Of a stretch of DNA of 64,000 nt, positions 52,895-62,134 are shown one piece after another. The notes beneath the pieces are model-generated. The model saw only the letters and a program-made list of their open reading frames with translations. It had not been told where the DNA came from and did not search any database. The translations under genes were made by a program, and so were the position numbers. The DNA is from Flavobacterium rhamnosiphilum (GTDB lineage: Bacteria; Bacteroidota; Bacteroidia; Flavobacteriales; Flavobacteriaceae), in assembly GCF_004349195.1 (NCBI RefSeq), contig NZ_SMLG01000016.1, positions 1 through 64,000 on the forward strand. The letters run 5' to 3'. Numbering within the stretch: position 1 is the first letter of the stretch; each line of letters begins with the position of its first letter.

Positions 52895-54037
52895 TTAGTC
52901 TATTTCGTTTATACAAGTGATGGTCATGGTCTGGTTATGAAGTTCACAATTTTCCAATGGTTTTAATGGCGAAATTTCTCCATAAGAATAAAAGCCGGTA
53001 AGTGTGGTATGGTCTCCAAAAATGGCTGCCACTGCCTCGACTTCTTCTTCAATTCTATTTCCAAGAATTGTTTTTCTGCCAATACAACTAATTAGTATCG
53101 CTAATTTAGGCTTGTCGTTGGACATTTCTAAACAAGAAATTGCAGCCTCTGTTGAGGCATCAACTAATTGGTCAAAATTTGCTTTCGCAAACCGGACTTT
53201 ACTTCCTTCCGGAATGTCACCAGCAAAAGTCATCGTTTGATTTTCGGTATCAATGGAGAGAATAGCTCTAACAACAGGGTCCTGATCTTCTTCTAATTTA
53301 ATTGATAACGGAAAATGCTGCGCTGACTCTGGCAGCTCATCCGCATATTCGCCTAAATAGTTTTTATATATGCCAAGTGCACTTTTATTATCTATTTCAA
53401 ATAAAACATTTGCCTTCGCTTTGGTAATTGTCCTTTCTATACCAAAAGTTTCCCAACCCCCTGATGAACCATGAGACAAAACCAATTTATCCCCATAAAA
53501 ACCTATCGCAATAATATTTCCTGATTCGGGTCTTTGATTTAACCCAACAACTGTTTTTTCAAATTTTGTTCCATCGCCGGCTAAGCCGCCTGTTATCAAA
53601 ACCCCATTATTTTTAGAAAAATTCATTCCTTTTACCAGTTCGCTCCCGTTTACTTTTCCGCCATCAGAAAGCACAAAAATGAGTTTTAAATTTTCTTGTG
53701 TAAAATTTTGAATAAGTGCTTTACCCGCTTCAAAGCTGGAAGAATAATCATCGATACGAACTTGTGTAGTTTCTAAAGAAGTTGATTTGAATTGAAGAGC
53801 AACCAATGAGATTGTGTTGTCTAAAACTTCATTTTCAAAAATTTCTCCGGCAGAGGAACATAATGCAATTTGGGCATTTGGAAATTTATTTCTAATTTCA
53901 TTAAAGGAATTGTCTTGAAACAGTAACTCCCTTGATCCGAAACCAATTATTAATTGGGCTTCATTGAAATTCATATTCTCATTATTTCTTTCTTTGAAAA
54001 AAATATTGTTTTTGTACAATAATGACGCTATTTTCAT
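52895..54037 (-). CDS. FIST domain sensor protein
   Basis: A 380-residue protein with FIST_N (LIIGFGSRELLFQD, ALCSSAGEIFENEV, FVLSDGGKVNGSELV) and FIST_C (about 220-375; EYADELPESAQHFPLSI, KVRFAKANFDQLVDAS). FIST proteins are thought to sense small ligands, perhaps amino acids, for signalling partners. The gene is directly coupled to the hybrid kinase behind it. Confidence 0.88.
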   Translation of the reverse strand: MKIASLLYKNNIFFKERNNENMNFNEAQLIIGFGSRELLFQDNSFNEIRNKFPNAQIALCSSAGEIFENEVLDNTISLVALQFKSTSLETTQVRIDDYSSSFEAGKALIQNFTQENLKLIFVLSDGGKVNGSELVKGMNFSKNNGVLITGGLAGDGTKFEKTVVGLNQRPESGNIIAIGFYGDKLVLSHGSSGGWETFGIERTITKAKANVLFEIDNKSALGIYKNYLGEYADELPESAQHFPLSIKLEEDQDPVVRAILSIDTENQTMTFAGDIPEGSKVRFAKANFDQLVDASTEAAISCLEMSNDKPKLAILISCIGRKTILGNRIEEEVEAVAAIFGDHTTLTGFYSYGEISPLKPLENCELHNQTMTITCINEID

Positions 54038-54377
54038 ACCTATTATTATGTTAGAAAGACTGAGTTAATACCATTTAAAAGAATAACACCTCTATATTTT
54101 CCAATATGCCAATTATTTATTAATGCGATTTTAAAGATTTTTTTTTTAAAATAGCCTTAAAAAATGCGAATCTAAAGAACATTTATTGTGTTTTAATCCC
54201 AAGCTTAATCCTTTACTAAAATAGTAAAAAAAAGAAATCAATATCATTATTTTTTAAAAAAAAGGAAGAAAAAACTTAAAAGTGAATTTATAATTGCAAA
54301 TTCCTTAAATCGGGATTTTTGGAGTTTGATAAAACAATCGCTTTTTTTCCTAAATTAGTTGAATCAAAATAAATGCT
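54038..54377. other. 340-base spacer between divergent genes
   Basis: Very AT-rich with several homopolymer runs. Apart from the promoter at 54325-54358 I see no gene, terminator or repeat. Confidence 0.5.
54325..54358 (+). promoter_or_regulatory. probable sigma-A promoter of the dienelactone hydrolase gene
   Basis: TTTG at 54325-54328 and TAAATTAG at 54351-54358 (seven of eight positions of TAnnTTTG), 22 bases apart. Confidence 0.55.
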
Positions 54378-55271
54378 ATGAAAAAACTAACCAAAGAAGA
54401 TATCAGTCAGGAAGTATTTGACTTATACGATGACTACGCCTATAACAAAATTGAAAGAAGACAATTCGTTGAGAAACTATCCTTGTTTGCGGTAGGAACG
54501 CTTACGCTTCCGTCACTTCTTAGCTTTATGACACCCAATTATATCGATTCTGTCTTGATAAAACCCGGAGATCCAAGGTTGAAATCAGAATATATCACCT
54601 ACGATTCTCCCAAAGGCGGAGGAAAAATTAAGGGACTTTTATCCCAACCCACGGCAACCAAAAAGAAATTACCGGGAATCATTGTTGTACATGAAAACCG
54701 CGGACTGAATCCGTATATTGAAGATGTAGGAAGAAGAGCCGCTGTGGAAGGATTCATCACTTTGGCGCCGGATGCTTTATCGCCACTAGGCGGTTATCCC
54801 GGAAATGATGATGCGGGAAGGGAATTACAAAAAAAACGCACCCGCGAAGAAATGCTCGAAGACTTCATTGCAGCCTACGAATACCTGAAATCACACAAAG
54901 ATTGTAATGGACATATTGGTGTGGTAGGATTTTGTTTTGGCGGTTGGATTGCCAATATGATGGCGGTCAAAATCCCAGATTTGTGCGCAGCAGTTCCGTA
55001 TTACGGCGGACAACCCACTGCTGAAGAAGCCGAAAAAATAAAAACACCCATCATGGCGCAGTATGCCAGTTTAGACACCCGTGTAAATGAGGGCTGGCCT
55101 GCTTTTGAAGCCATACTAAAAAAGAATAAAGTAGAACATATCGCTTATTTCTATGAAGGTGTGAATCATGGTTTTCATAACAATACGACTCCCAGATACG
55201 ATGAAAAAGCCGCCACTTTATCGTGGACACGAACCATTGATTTTTTCAAGGAGAAATTGAAGAAGAAATAA
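54378..55271 (+). CDS. dienelactone hydrolase family protein with twin-Arg-like leader
   Basis: A 297-residue protein. The leader (about 30-60: ERRQFVEKLSLFAVGTLTLP) has a twin arginine before a hydrophobic stretch, like a Tat signal or anchor. The hydrolase core has VVHENRGLNPYIEDVGRRAA, the Cys nucleophile elbow GFCFGG (C186), and the His in GVNHGFHNNT. Dienelactone hydrolases open lactone rings in aromatic breakdown, but many paralogues have other substrates. A terminator follows. Confidence 0.88.
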   Translation: MKKLTKEDISQEVFDLYDDYAYNKIERRQFVEKLSLFAVGTLTLPSLLSFMTPNYIDSVLIKPGDPRLKSEYITYDSPKGGGKIKGLLSQPTATKKKLPGIIVVHENRGLNPYIEDVGRRAAVEGFITLAPDALSPLGGYPGNDDAGRELQKKRTREEMLEDFIAAYEYLKSHKDCNGHIGVVGFCFGGWIANMMAVKIPDLCAAVPYYGGQPTAEEAEKIKTPIMAQYASLDTRVNEGWPAFEAILKKNKVEHIAYFYEGVNHGFHNNTTPRYDEKAATLSWTRTIDFFKEKLKKK

Positions 55272-55290
55272 TTACAGAATGTTACTATTT

Positions 55291-55319
55291 AAAAATCCCG
55301 TGATTGGGGATTTTTTTTA
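55291..55319 (+). terminator. terminator after the dienelactone hydrolase gene
   Basis: The stem AAAAATCCC / GGGGATTTTT with a T-run. Confidence 0.7.
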
Positions 55320-55426
55320 TGTTTAGTTACCTAATATTTTAAAGAAAATATTTGGTAACTACAAAGCAATAACTTAGTTATCCCTAAATTGTTCTATTTT
55401 TAATTTCCATTTAATAGCGATAAAAA

Positions 55427-56002
55427 ATGTCGGATAACTTTCAAAAATATGGCAGCCTGTTTCAAGTAGATGAAGAACATTTTGATACGTTTTTTTCTCT
55501 ATTAAAAAGTATTACGCTTGAAAAATCAGAGTTCTTTTTGCAACAGGAAGAGAAATGTCAGTATATTGGTTTTGTGAAAAATGGTTCGATGAGAAGTTTC
55601 TATATCAATGAAAATGGTAATGACGTAAGTTTTATTTTCCATTTCAATAATCAGTTCTTTACCGATTATGAAAGCATATTGTGTGACAAAAAATCAAATT
55701 TAAACATACAAGCAATTCACAAATCAGAACTTTTGCTATTACATAAGGATGATTTACAAAAATTATATAACAAAGAAGCTTATTGGCAAGAGTTCGGTCG
55801 AAAAATGACGGAAAAATTATATCTTGATGCGAAGAAAAGAATAGAAGACTTACTATACTATACCCCTGAAAAACGATATAAGAATCTATTAAAAGAAAAT
55901 CCATTGGTTTTCCAACAAATCCATCAAAAACACATTGCAAGCTATTTAGGTATTACACCACAATCTCTTAGCAGAATAAGAAAACGAATTGCTACTAATT
56001 AA
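55427..56002 (+). CDS. Crp/Fnr family transcriptional regulator
   Basis: 191 residues: an N-terminal cyclic-nucleotide-binding-like beta barrel (about 15-115; [38 protein letters not shown]) and a C-terminal winged helix ending [20 protein letters not shown]. The Arg/Glu pair needed for cAMP binding is not evident, and there are no Fnr-type cysteine clusters. The alpha/beta hydrolase gene follows 66 bases downstream and is the likely target. Confidence 0.88.
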   Translation: MSDNFQKYGSLFQVDEEHFDTFFSLLKSITLEKSEFFLQQEEKCQYIGFVKNGSMRSFYINENGNDVSFIFHFNNQFFTDYESILCDKKSNLNIQAIHKSELLLLHKDDLQKLYNKEAYWQEFGRKMTEKLYLDAKKRIEDLLYYTPEKRYKNLLKENPLVFQQIHQKHIASYLGITPQSLSRIRKRIATN

Positions 56003-56068
56003 CTTAAGTTAACAACTATTGAAATTTAAGTGGGTAGCTTTGTGTTTCAACAATTAAAAAAAAAAATT

Positions 56069-56761
56069 ATGGCAACAAAAGATTTGACCATTATTTTGGT
56101 CCACGGTGCTTGGGGCGATGGCTCCCATTGGCAACACGTAATTCCTGCATTGGTAAAAGAAGGCTACAAAGTGCGTAGCGTTCAAAACCCTTTAACTTCT
56201 TTGCAAGACGACATCAATAAAACAAACGATTTAATTGATGCACAAGAAGGCAATGTTCTTTTGGTGGGACATTCATATGGTGGCGCTGTAATTTCAGGAG
56301 CTGGAAACCACGAAAAAGTTGTCGGCTTGGTATTCATTGCTGCATTTGCTCCAGACGCAGGAGATAGTTTAGGTGCGCTTTTAGGACGCAGGGCAGGTTC
56401 AGGTGGAGCCAGTATTTACCCAGACTCCAAAGGTTTTTTATGGATTAAGTATGATGAATACCACAAAAGTTTTTGCCAAGACTTAAATGAGGAAGATACC
56501 TTGGTAATGTCTTTAGCGCAAAGACCGATCCATGGTCAATGTTTTGGAGATGAAGCAGGTGAACCTGCTTGGAAAAATAAACCGAGTTGGTATCAAATTT
56601 CTGATAATGATAATATGATACCACCAGAAACTCAGAAAGAAATGGCAGAAAGAATGAATCCTAAAAAAATCATTAATCTTGACTCAGGACACGCCTCTTT
56701 GGCATCTCACCCAAAAGAAGTAACAGCGCTGATTTTGGAAGCAGCGTCAACATTTAAATAA
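56069..56761 (+). CDS. alpha/beta hydrolase
   Basis: 230 residues from MATKDLTIILVHGAWGDGSH; the upstream 13 codons lack conservation. The oxyanion region is LVHGAWGDGSHW, the nucleophile elbow VGHSYGGAVISGAG, and the final His lies in LDSGHASLASHP. It resembles small esterases of the EstC/salicylate-esterase kind found next to Crp- or AraC-type regulators. Substrate unknown. Confidence 0.87.
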   Translation: MATKDLTIILVHGAWGDGSHWQHVIPALVKEGYKVRSVQNPLTSLQDDINKTNDLIDAQEGNVLLVGHSYGGAVISGAGNHEKVVGLVFIAAFAPDAGDSLGALLGRRAGSGGASIYPDSKGFLWIKYDEYHKSFCQDLNEEDTLVMSLAQRPIHGQCFGDEAGEPAWKNKPSWYQISDNDNMIPPETQKEMAERMNPKKIINLDSGHASLASHPKEVTALILEAASTFK

Positions 56762-57057
56762 AACATACCTCAACTGAGATTTAGAATAGTAGAGCAACAG
56801 TGCTTAATTGGACATTTATGCATCTTAGCATCAGTGTTTAATTAGGCATTTGTTCTTAAAATTCTCCACCATCGCAAAGCCCTGACCGCATGTATAGATC
56901 ACAATAAAAACACGAATCTTCCTTTTACATCAATTCAAGTTTATACACTCAAAAACAAATCTTTAGCTGTATCTATAAAAAACAACTCCATAAACGGTAA
57001 GTAAAACGGCATTATCCCTGTAACGGTTTTTAATAGCCTACCTTACAAAAAAAATTA

Positions 57058-57666
57058 ATGTCTATAGAACACAAAGTTCGATTGGTTGAAGAATTATTTG
57101 ACCGTCTTGAAAATGAAATTACGGTGTTCCAATCAGAAACTCATTTACAGTGTCGCAACGGTTGTGGCAAGTGTTGTTCCACTCCGGACATCAATGCTTC
57201 ACCTTTGGAGTTTTTACCGTGGGCATTGTATTTATTTTTAAACGGTAAAGCTGAGGAAATGTTAGTCGAGCTAAACAACAAATCCGATAGCAATTGCCAT
57301 TTGTACCGACCACTCACTGTTCTTGACAGAAACATGGGAAGTTGCAGCAACTATCGCTATCGCGGATTAATTTGCAGGCTTTTTGGGTATGCTGCCAGTA
57401 GAGACAAATACGGCAAACTACGATTAGCCACTTGCAAAATAATCAAAGAAGGACAACAAGAAAACTACAATACGGCCGAAGAAGCCATTAGCAAAGGACT
57501 CTACGTACCTGTTTTTACCGATTATTATATGCAACTCTCGCAAATTGATAACAGACTGGCCACTACTTTACTTCCCATAAACGAAGCCTTAAAAACAGCG
57601 ATCGAAGAAGTCTTGCATTATTATGCGTACAGGCCGTTTCCGGGCGGTCTCGAAAACATCGCTTAA
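57058..57666 (+). CDS. YkgJ family cysteine cluster protein
   Basis: A 202-residue protein. The cysteine cluster CRNGCGKCCSTPDINASPLE lies near residues 29-48; further cysteines are in SNCHLYRP, MGSCSNYRYRGLICRLFG and LATCKI. YkgJ proteins are thought to bind zinc or an Fe-S cluster; the role is unknown. It is convergent with carB across a strong terminator. Confidence 0.85.
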   Translation: MSIEHKVRLVEELFDRLENEITVFQSETHLQCRNGCGKCCSTPDINASPLEFLPWALYLFLNGKAEEMLVELNNKSDSNCHLYRPLTVLDRNMGSCSNYRYRGLICRLFGYAASRDKYGKLRLATCKIIKEGQQENYNTAEEAISKGLYVPVFTDYYMQLSQIDNRLATTLLPINEALKTAIEEVLHYYAYRPFPGGLENIA

Positions 57667-57688
57667 AACACAAAACAAATAAAAATGC

Positions 57689-57716
57689 AAAAAGCCCCGA
57701 AATTTCGGGGCTTTTT
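57689..57716. terminator. bidirectional terminator
   Basis: AAAAAGCCCCGAAA / TTTCGGGGCTTTTT, a perfect 14-base stem between the convergent YkgJ and carB genes. Confidence 0.9.
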
Positions 57717-57736
57717 ACTATAACAAATTCAAGTTT

Positions 57737-60592
57737 TTATTTACTCAAATACATTTTTCTTCTGGAGTACAATTCGTAGAATTGATCGTCTTTCAAGTCG
57801 TCAATAAACAAGATGCTTTCTCCTGTTGATTTCATTTCTGGTCCTAATGCTTTATTCACATTTTGGAACTTGCTGAAAGAGAAAACCGGTTGCTTTATGG
57901 CATATCCTTTCAATTGTGGGTTGAAAGTAAAGTCGGTTACTTTATTGTGTCCTAACATCACTTTAGTCGCATAGTTCACATAAGGTTCTCCGTAAGCTTT
58001 TGCAATAAATGGAACTGTACGAGACGCTCTAGGATTTGCCTCGATAATATAAACCGTATCGTCTTTTATAGCAAACTGAATGTTGATTAAACCAACTGTT
58101 TTTAAAGCTTTAGCAATTTTTACTGTGTGATCTTTTATTTGCTGCATCACAAATTCTCCTAAGTTAAAAGGAGGTAAAGTAGCATTGCTATCTCCAGAGT
58201 GAACTCCGCAAGGTTCGATGTGCTCCATAATTCCTATGATATACACATTTCCGTCCGCATCACAAATCGCATCTGCTTCCGCTTCGATTGCTCCTGCCAA
58301 ATAATGGTCTAACAGCAATTTATTCCCTGGAATCGATTTCAATAAGTTGATAACGTGCTCTTCCAACTCTTTCTTGTTGATTACGATTTTCATTCCCTGA
58401 CCTCCTAACACATACGAAGGACGAATCAATAATGGAAAATCTAAAGTATCTGCTAAAGCAGAAGCCTCATCCGCCGTTTCCGCAATTCCGAATTGTGGGA
58501 AAGGAATGTTCAATTCCGTTAACAAATCAGAGAAACGTCCTCTGTCTTCGGCTAAATCCAATGCATCAAAACTGGTTCCTATGATTTTTACTCCGTATTT
58601 AGACAGTTTTTCGGCTAATTTCAAGGCGGTTTGTCCTCCTAATTGCACGATAACACCTTCTGGTTTTTCGTGTTGGATGATGTCGTAAATATGTTCCCAA
58701 AAAACAGGTTCGAAATACAATTTATCCGCTGTATCAAAATCGGTCGAAACCGTTTCCGGATTACAGTTAATCATTATCGTTTCATAACCACATTCTTTGG
58801 CTGCCAAAACACCGTGAACACAAGAATAATCAAACTCAATTCCTTGTCCAATTCTATTTGGGCCTGACCCAAGAACAATTATTTTCTTTTTGTCTGTTAC
58901 AACACTTTCGTTGTCAACATAACGTGTTCCGTCCGCTTTTTCTATTTCGGCCTCAAAAGTCGAATAGTAATAAGGTGTTTTTGCTTTGAATTCCGCCGCA
59001 CAAGTATCCACCAATTTAAACACACGGTTGATGTTCATGTCTGTACGCAACGTATGCACTTGACTTTCCTTGCAACTCATCATGTGTGCAATTTGTCTGT
59101 CGGCAAACCCTTTTTGTTTGGCTTCCAAGAGCAATTCTCTTGGCAAAGTTTCTATAGTATAGTTAGAAATTTCTTTCTCTAAAACATACAATTCTTCATA
59201 TTGTTTCAAGAACCACATATCGATTCTGGTAATTTCATGAATACGGCTCAATGGAATTCCCATGGCGATAGCATCATAAATCACGAAAACACGATCCCAA
59301 CTTGCAAAAGTCAATTTCTCTATAATTTGCTCGTAGTTGGTATATCCTTTTCCATCAGCTCCTAAACCATTTCTTTTGATTTCCAATGATTGTGTGGCTT
59401 TGTGCAAGGCTTCTTGGAACGAACGTCCAATTCCCATTACTTCCCCAACGGATTTCATTTGAAGTCCCAACGTTCTGTCAGCTCCTTCAAATTTATCAAA
59501 GTTCCAACGTGGTATTTTTACAATCACATAATCCAAAGTCGGTTCGAATAAAGCCGAAGTTGATTTGGTGATTTGATTTTCCAATTCATCTAAATTGTAT
59601 CCTAAAGCCAGTTTAGAAGCAATTTTTGCAATTGGATAACCAGTTGCTTTTGATGCTAATGCAGAGGAACGAGACACACGAGGGTTGATTTCGATAGCAA
59701 CGATGTCTTCTTTTTCGTCTGGCGAAACAGCAAACTGTACATTACAGCCTCCTGCAAAATTACCAATACTGCGCATCATCAAAATTGCCATATCACGTAA
59801 CTTTTGGAAAGTCGTATCTGATAATGTCATTGCTGGTGCAACCGTGATGGAATCTCCGGTATGAATTCCCATTGGATCCATATTTTCGATAGAACAGATA
59901 ATCACAACATTGTCGTTTTTATCTCTCAATAATTCCAATTCGTATTCTTTCCAACCTATTAAAGCTTTGTCAATCAACACTTCGTGAATGGGTGACATTT
60001 CTAATCCGTAGGAAAGTTTTTCGTCAAACTCTTCTTTGGTATGAACGAAAGCAGCTCCAGTTCCACCCAATGTAAACGAAGGGCGAATTACTAACGGGAA
60101 ACCAAATTCCTGTGCAATTTCTTTTCCTTCCAAGAAAGAAGTAGCCGTTTTTGCAGGTGCAGTAGGCACATTTATTTTTTGAAGCAATTGTTTAAATTGC
60201 TCTCTGTCTTCGGTAATATTAATGGCGTTTACATCAACCCCGATTAATCGTACTCCAAAATCTTCCCAAATTCCTTTTTCATCTGCTTCCAGACACAAGT
60301 TCAAAGCGGTTTGTCCACCCATCGTAGGCAAAACAGCATCAATTTGAGGGTGTGCTTTAAGGATTTCGATAATTGATTTCGTCGTTAATGGCTTCAAATA
60401 AACATGATCGGCCATGGTTGGGTCGGTCATAATTGTTGCCGGATTGGAGTTTATCAAAATAACTTCAATTCCTTCTTCACGAATAGAACGGGCAGATTGT
60501 GATCCTGCATAATCAAATTCGCACGCTTGACCAATAACAATAGGACCTGAACCTATTATTAAAACTGATTTTATGGATGTATCTTTTGGCAT
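57737..60592 (-). CDS. carB: carbamoyl-phosphate synthase large subunit, lacking the MGS domain
   Basis: 951 residues with two tandem ATP-grasp halves: LIIGSGPIVIGQACEFDYAG and MGGQTALNLCLE in the first, IVLGSGPNRIGQGIEFDYSC and LGGQTALKLAEKL in the second. It makes carbamoyl phosphate for pyrimidines and arginine. Enterobacterial CarB is about 1073 residues; here the C-terminal allosteric MGS-like domain (about 120 residues) is missing. The gene ends cleanly before a terminator, and ends in RRKMYLSK. No carA is in the window. Confidence 0.95.
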   Translation of the reverse strand: MPKDTSIKSVLIIGSGPIVIGQACEFDYAGSQSARSIREEGIEVILINSNPATIMTDPTMADHVYLKPLTTKSIIEILKAHPQIDAVLPTMGGQTALNLCLEADEKGIWEDFGVRLIGVDVNAINITEDREQFKQLLQKINVPTAPAKTATSFLEGKEIAQEFGFPLVIRPSFTLGGTGAAFVHTKEEFDEKLSYGLEMSPIHEVLIDKALIGWKEYELELLRDKNDNVVIICSIENMDPMGIHTGDSITVAPAMTLSDTTFQKLRDMAILMMRSIGNFAGGCNVQFAVSPDEKEDIVAIEINPRVSRSSALASKATGYPIAKIASKLALGYNLDELENQITKSTSALFEPTLDYVIVKIPRWNFDKFEGADRTLGLQMKSVGEVMGIGRSFQEALHKATQSLEIKRNGLGADGKGYTNYEQIIEKLTFASWDRVFVIYDAIAMGIPLSRIHEITRIDMWFLKQYEELYVLEKEISNYTIETLPRELLLEAKQKGFADRQIAHMMSCKESQVHTLRTDMNINRVFKLVDTCAAEFKAKTPYYYSTFEAEIEKADGTRYVDNESVVTDKKKIIVLGSGPNRIGQGIEFDYSCVHGVLAAKECGYETIMINCNPETVSTDFDTADKLYFEPVFWEHIYDIIQHEKPEGVIVQLGGQTALKLAEKLSKYGVKIIGTSFDALDLAEDRGRFSDLLTELNIPFPQFGIAETADEASALADTLDFPLLIRPSYVLGGQGMKIVINKKELEEHVINLLKSIPGNKLLLDHYLAGAIEAEADAICDADGNVYIIGIMEHIEPCGVHSGDSNATLPPFNLGEFVMQQIKDHTVKIAKALKTVGLINIQFAIKDDTVYIIEANPRASRTVPFIAKAYGEPYVNYATKVMLGHNKVTDFTFNPQLKGYAIKQPVFSFSKFQNVNKALGPEMKSTGESILFIDDLKDDQFYELYSRRKMYLSK

Positions 60593-60696
60593 TGTATGGT
60601 ATTATTGTGTTGTGTAGTTGTTGCTTTTAAAAGATTAAAGTTACTGAACTCAAACCCTTTAACTGTAAATCTTAAACTTTTTTTAACGAATAGGTA

Positions 60697-60730
60697 TAAA
60701 AAAAGGCGATACTAAAAAAAGTAACGCCTT
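60697..60730 (-). terminator. terminator of rpmH
   Basis: Minus strand: stem AAGGCGTTAC / GTATCGCCTT with one mismatch, then a T-run. It lies between rpmH and carB. Confidence 0.7.
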
Positions 60731-60749
60731 ATTTATGTTTATAGAAACA

Positions 60750-60911
60750 TTATTTTTTGTGTCTTGGTTCGCAAGAAACAGTCAATTTATGTCTTCCTTT
60801 AGCTCTTCTACGCGCAAGAACTTTTCTTCCATTTGCAGAAGCCATTCTGTCCATAAATCCGTGCTTATTTCTTCTTTTTCTTTTCGATGGTTGAAACGTT
60901 CTTTTGCTCAT
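60750..60911 (-). CDS. rpmH: 50S ribosomal protein L34
   Basis: A 53-residue basic protein: [19 protein letters not shown], then [34 protein letters not shown]. This is the full bL34 sequence of Bacteroidota type, too short for most frame lists. In many bacteria rpmH sits near the origin beside dnaA or rnpA; neither is here. Confidence 0.96.
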   Translation of the reverse strand: MSKRTFQPSKRKRRNKHGFMDRMASANGRKVLARRRAKGRHKLTVSCEPRHKK

Positions 60912-60982
60912 TGCTTTGTATCTTTAAAATCTTATTTATATGTCTTCCTGTTTTTGAATAACTGTTATTCTAAAACCGAGTG

Positions 60983-61012
60983 CAAATATACAAAGACTTT
61001 TTTTTCTCACAA
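60983..61012 (-). promoter_or_regulatory. sigma-A promoter of rpmH
   Basis: Minus strand: TTG (61010-61012) and TATATTTG (60983-60990), 19 bases apart, about 72 bases upstream of the ATG. Confidence 0.7.
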
Positions 61013-61046
61013 GCAGTTTTGTAAAAATATTTTCAATTCATTTTAC

Positions 61047-61054
61047 TATATTTG
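61047..61054 (+). promoter_or_regulatory. -7 element of the membrane TPR-like gene
   Basis: TATATTTG, 22 bases before the ATG at 61076. The -33 match is poor. Confidence 0.5.
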
Positions 61055-61075
61055 TGATCTTAAAATAATCACACT

Positions 61076-61591
61076 ATGTTTCACAGAAATATTAAACTTA
61101 TTATCGCCGGACTAATTATCATTACTGGCATTTGGCAATTCACAGAAAGCAATATCGGTAATGGAATCTTCCTTATATTATTGAGTGCAATTCCTATTTT
61201 CCTTTACTTTAAAAACGAATTCATCTTATTAGCCTTCTTAAAACTAAGAAAACAAGATTTTGAAGGCGCCAAAAAATGGCTGGCTTACATCAAAAACCCG
61301 GAAACGGCTTTGGTACAAAAACAACAGGGATATTTTAATTACTTACACGGAATCATGCTTTCGCAAACAAATATCAATCAAGCGGAGAAATATTTCAAAA
61401 AAGCGATTGAACTAGGATTATCAATGGATATGGATTTGGCTGTAGCCAAATTAAACTTAGCCGGAGTTGCCATGACACGCAGAAGAAAATTAGAGGCTAC
61501 TACGCTATTGAATGAAGCCAAAAAATTAGACAAACAGAATATGTTGAAAGATCAAATTGTCATGATGAAAGAACAAATGAAGAAAATATAA
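61076..61591 (+). CDS. membrane protein with TPR-like C-terminal helices
   Basis: 171 residues. Two N-terminal membrane helices (KLIIAGLIIITGIWQF and FLILLSAIPIFLYF) are followed by a cytoplasmic helical region with TPR-like periodicity: FEGAKKWLAYIKNPETAL, INQAEKYFKKAIELGL, AVAKLNLAGVAMTRRRKLEA. It is probably an assembly or scaffold protein. It is divergent from rpmH. Confidence 0.75.
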   Translation: MFHRNIKLIIAGLIIITGIWQFTESNIGNGIFLILLSAIPIFLYFKNEFILLAFLKLRKQDFEGAKKWLAYIKNPETALVQKQQGYFNYLHGIMLSQTNINQAEKYFKKAIELGLSMDMDLAVAKLNLAGVAMTRRRKLEATTLLNEAKKLDKQNMLKDQIVMMKEQMKKI

Positions 61592-61606
61592 TTTTTATAA
61601 TTATCG

Positions 61607-61642
61607 AAAAAGGGTCAAATGATACACATTTGACCCTTTTTT
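61607..61642 (+). terminator. terminator
   Basis: AAAAGGGTCAAAT / ATTTGACCCTTTT with a seven-base loop and T-run. Confidence 0.85.
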
Positions 61643-61767
61643 ATTTGGTTATGTCCTAAATTTTTGGAAAACAAAACTACTCCCCATTTTTTTATTAACC
61701 ATATAAGAAATATAAGTTCATTTAAGCATTTGCTGATTTTAGTTTTTACGTGGGTTATATTTTCTTA

Positions 61768-62099
61768 TATGACTGTCCGCTAAACGGATCGTGATTATTT
61801 TTTTTTACTATCATCAACAATGAGATTAAGAGTCAATTTTTTCAACAAATTCTTAAAAAAATTACTGAATGTCGTGAATGCCGCTTGATATCTTTATTTC
61901 TTGTTTAAAAAAAATCTCATTATTAAAACAAAACAAAGCCAGCCAGCATCTCTTAACCTCTAAACCTCACTGTTTAAGAATCATAATGTTTTCTTTATTA
62001 AACTCAACATTTACAGGTATTTACAAAGTATTTTTGTAAGTTTTAATTTTAATACAGAGATTGAAATGTTTTTTTTGGCATTCGTAACGGACAGTCATA
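61768..62099. mobile_element. miniature inverted-repeat element A2 (332 bp)
   Basis: The ends are TATGACTGTCCG and its exact complement, the same as element A1. An exact 8-base direct repeat TTTTCTTA flanks it (61760-61767 and 62100-62107). The interior has no reading frame of note on either strand and no similarity that I can see to the A1 interior, so only the ends are shared. Confidence 0.75.
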
Positions 62100-62134
62100 T
62101 TTTCTTAAATGCCTTATATGGTTTAAAAAAATAG

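Noticed and set aside
57737..60592. carB as a frameshifted or truncated pseudogene
   Set aside because: Both ATP-grasp halves are intact, the stop is followed by a proper terminator, and no coding remnant of the regulatory domain follows.
60735..61115. Plus-strand frame of 126 codons
   Set aside because: It is the antisense shadow of rpmH and its promoter; the minus-strand L34 sequence is unmistakable.
61768..62099. Transposase remnant inside element A2
   Set aside because: Reading both strands gives only short frames with several stops and no recognisable DDE motif, so I call it non-coding.
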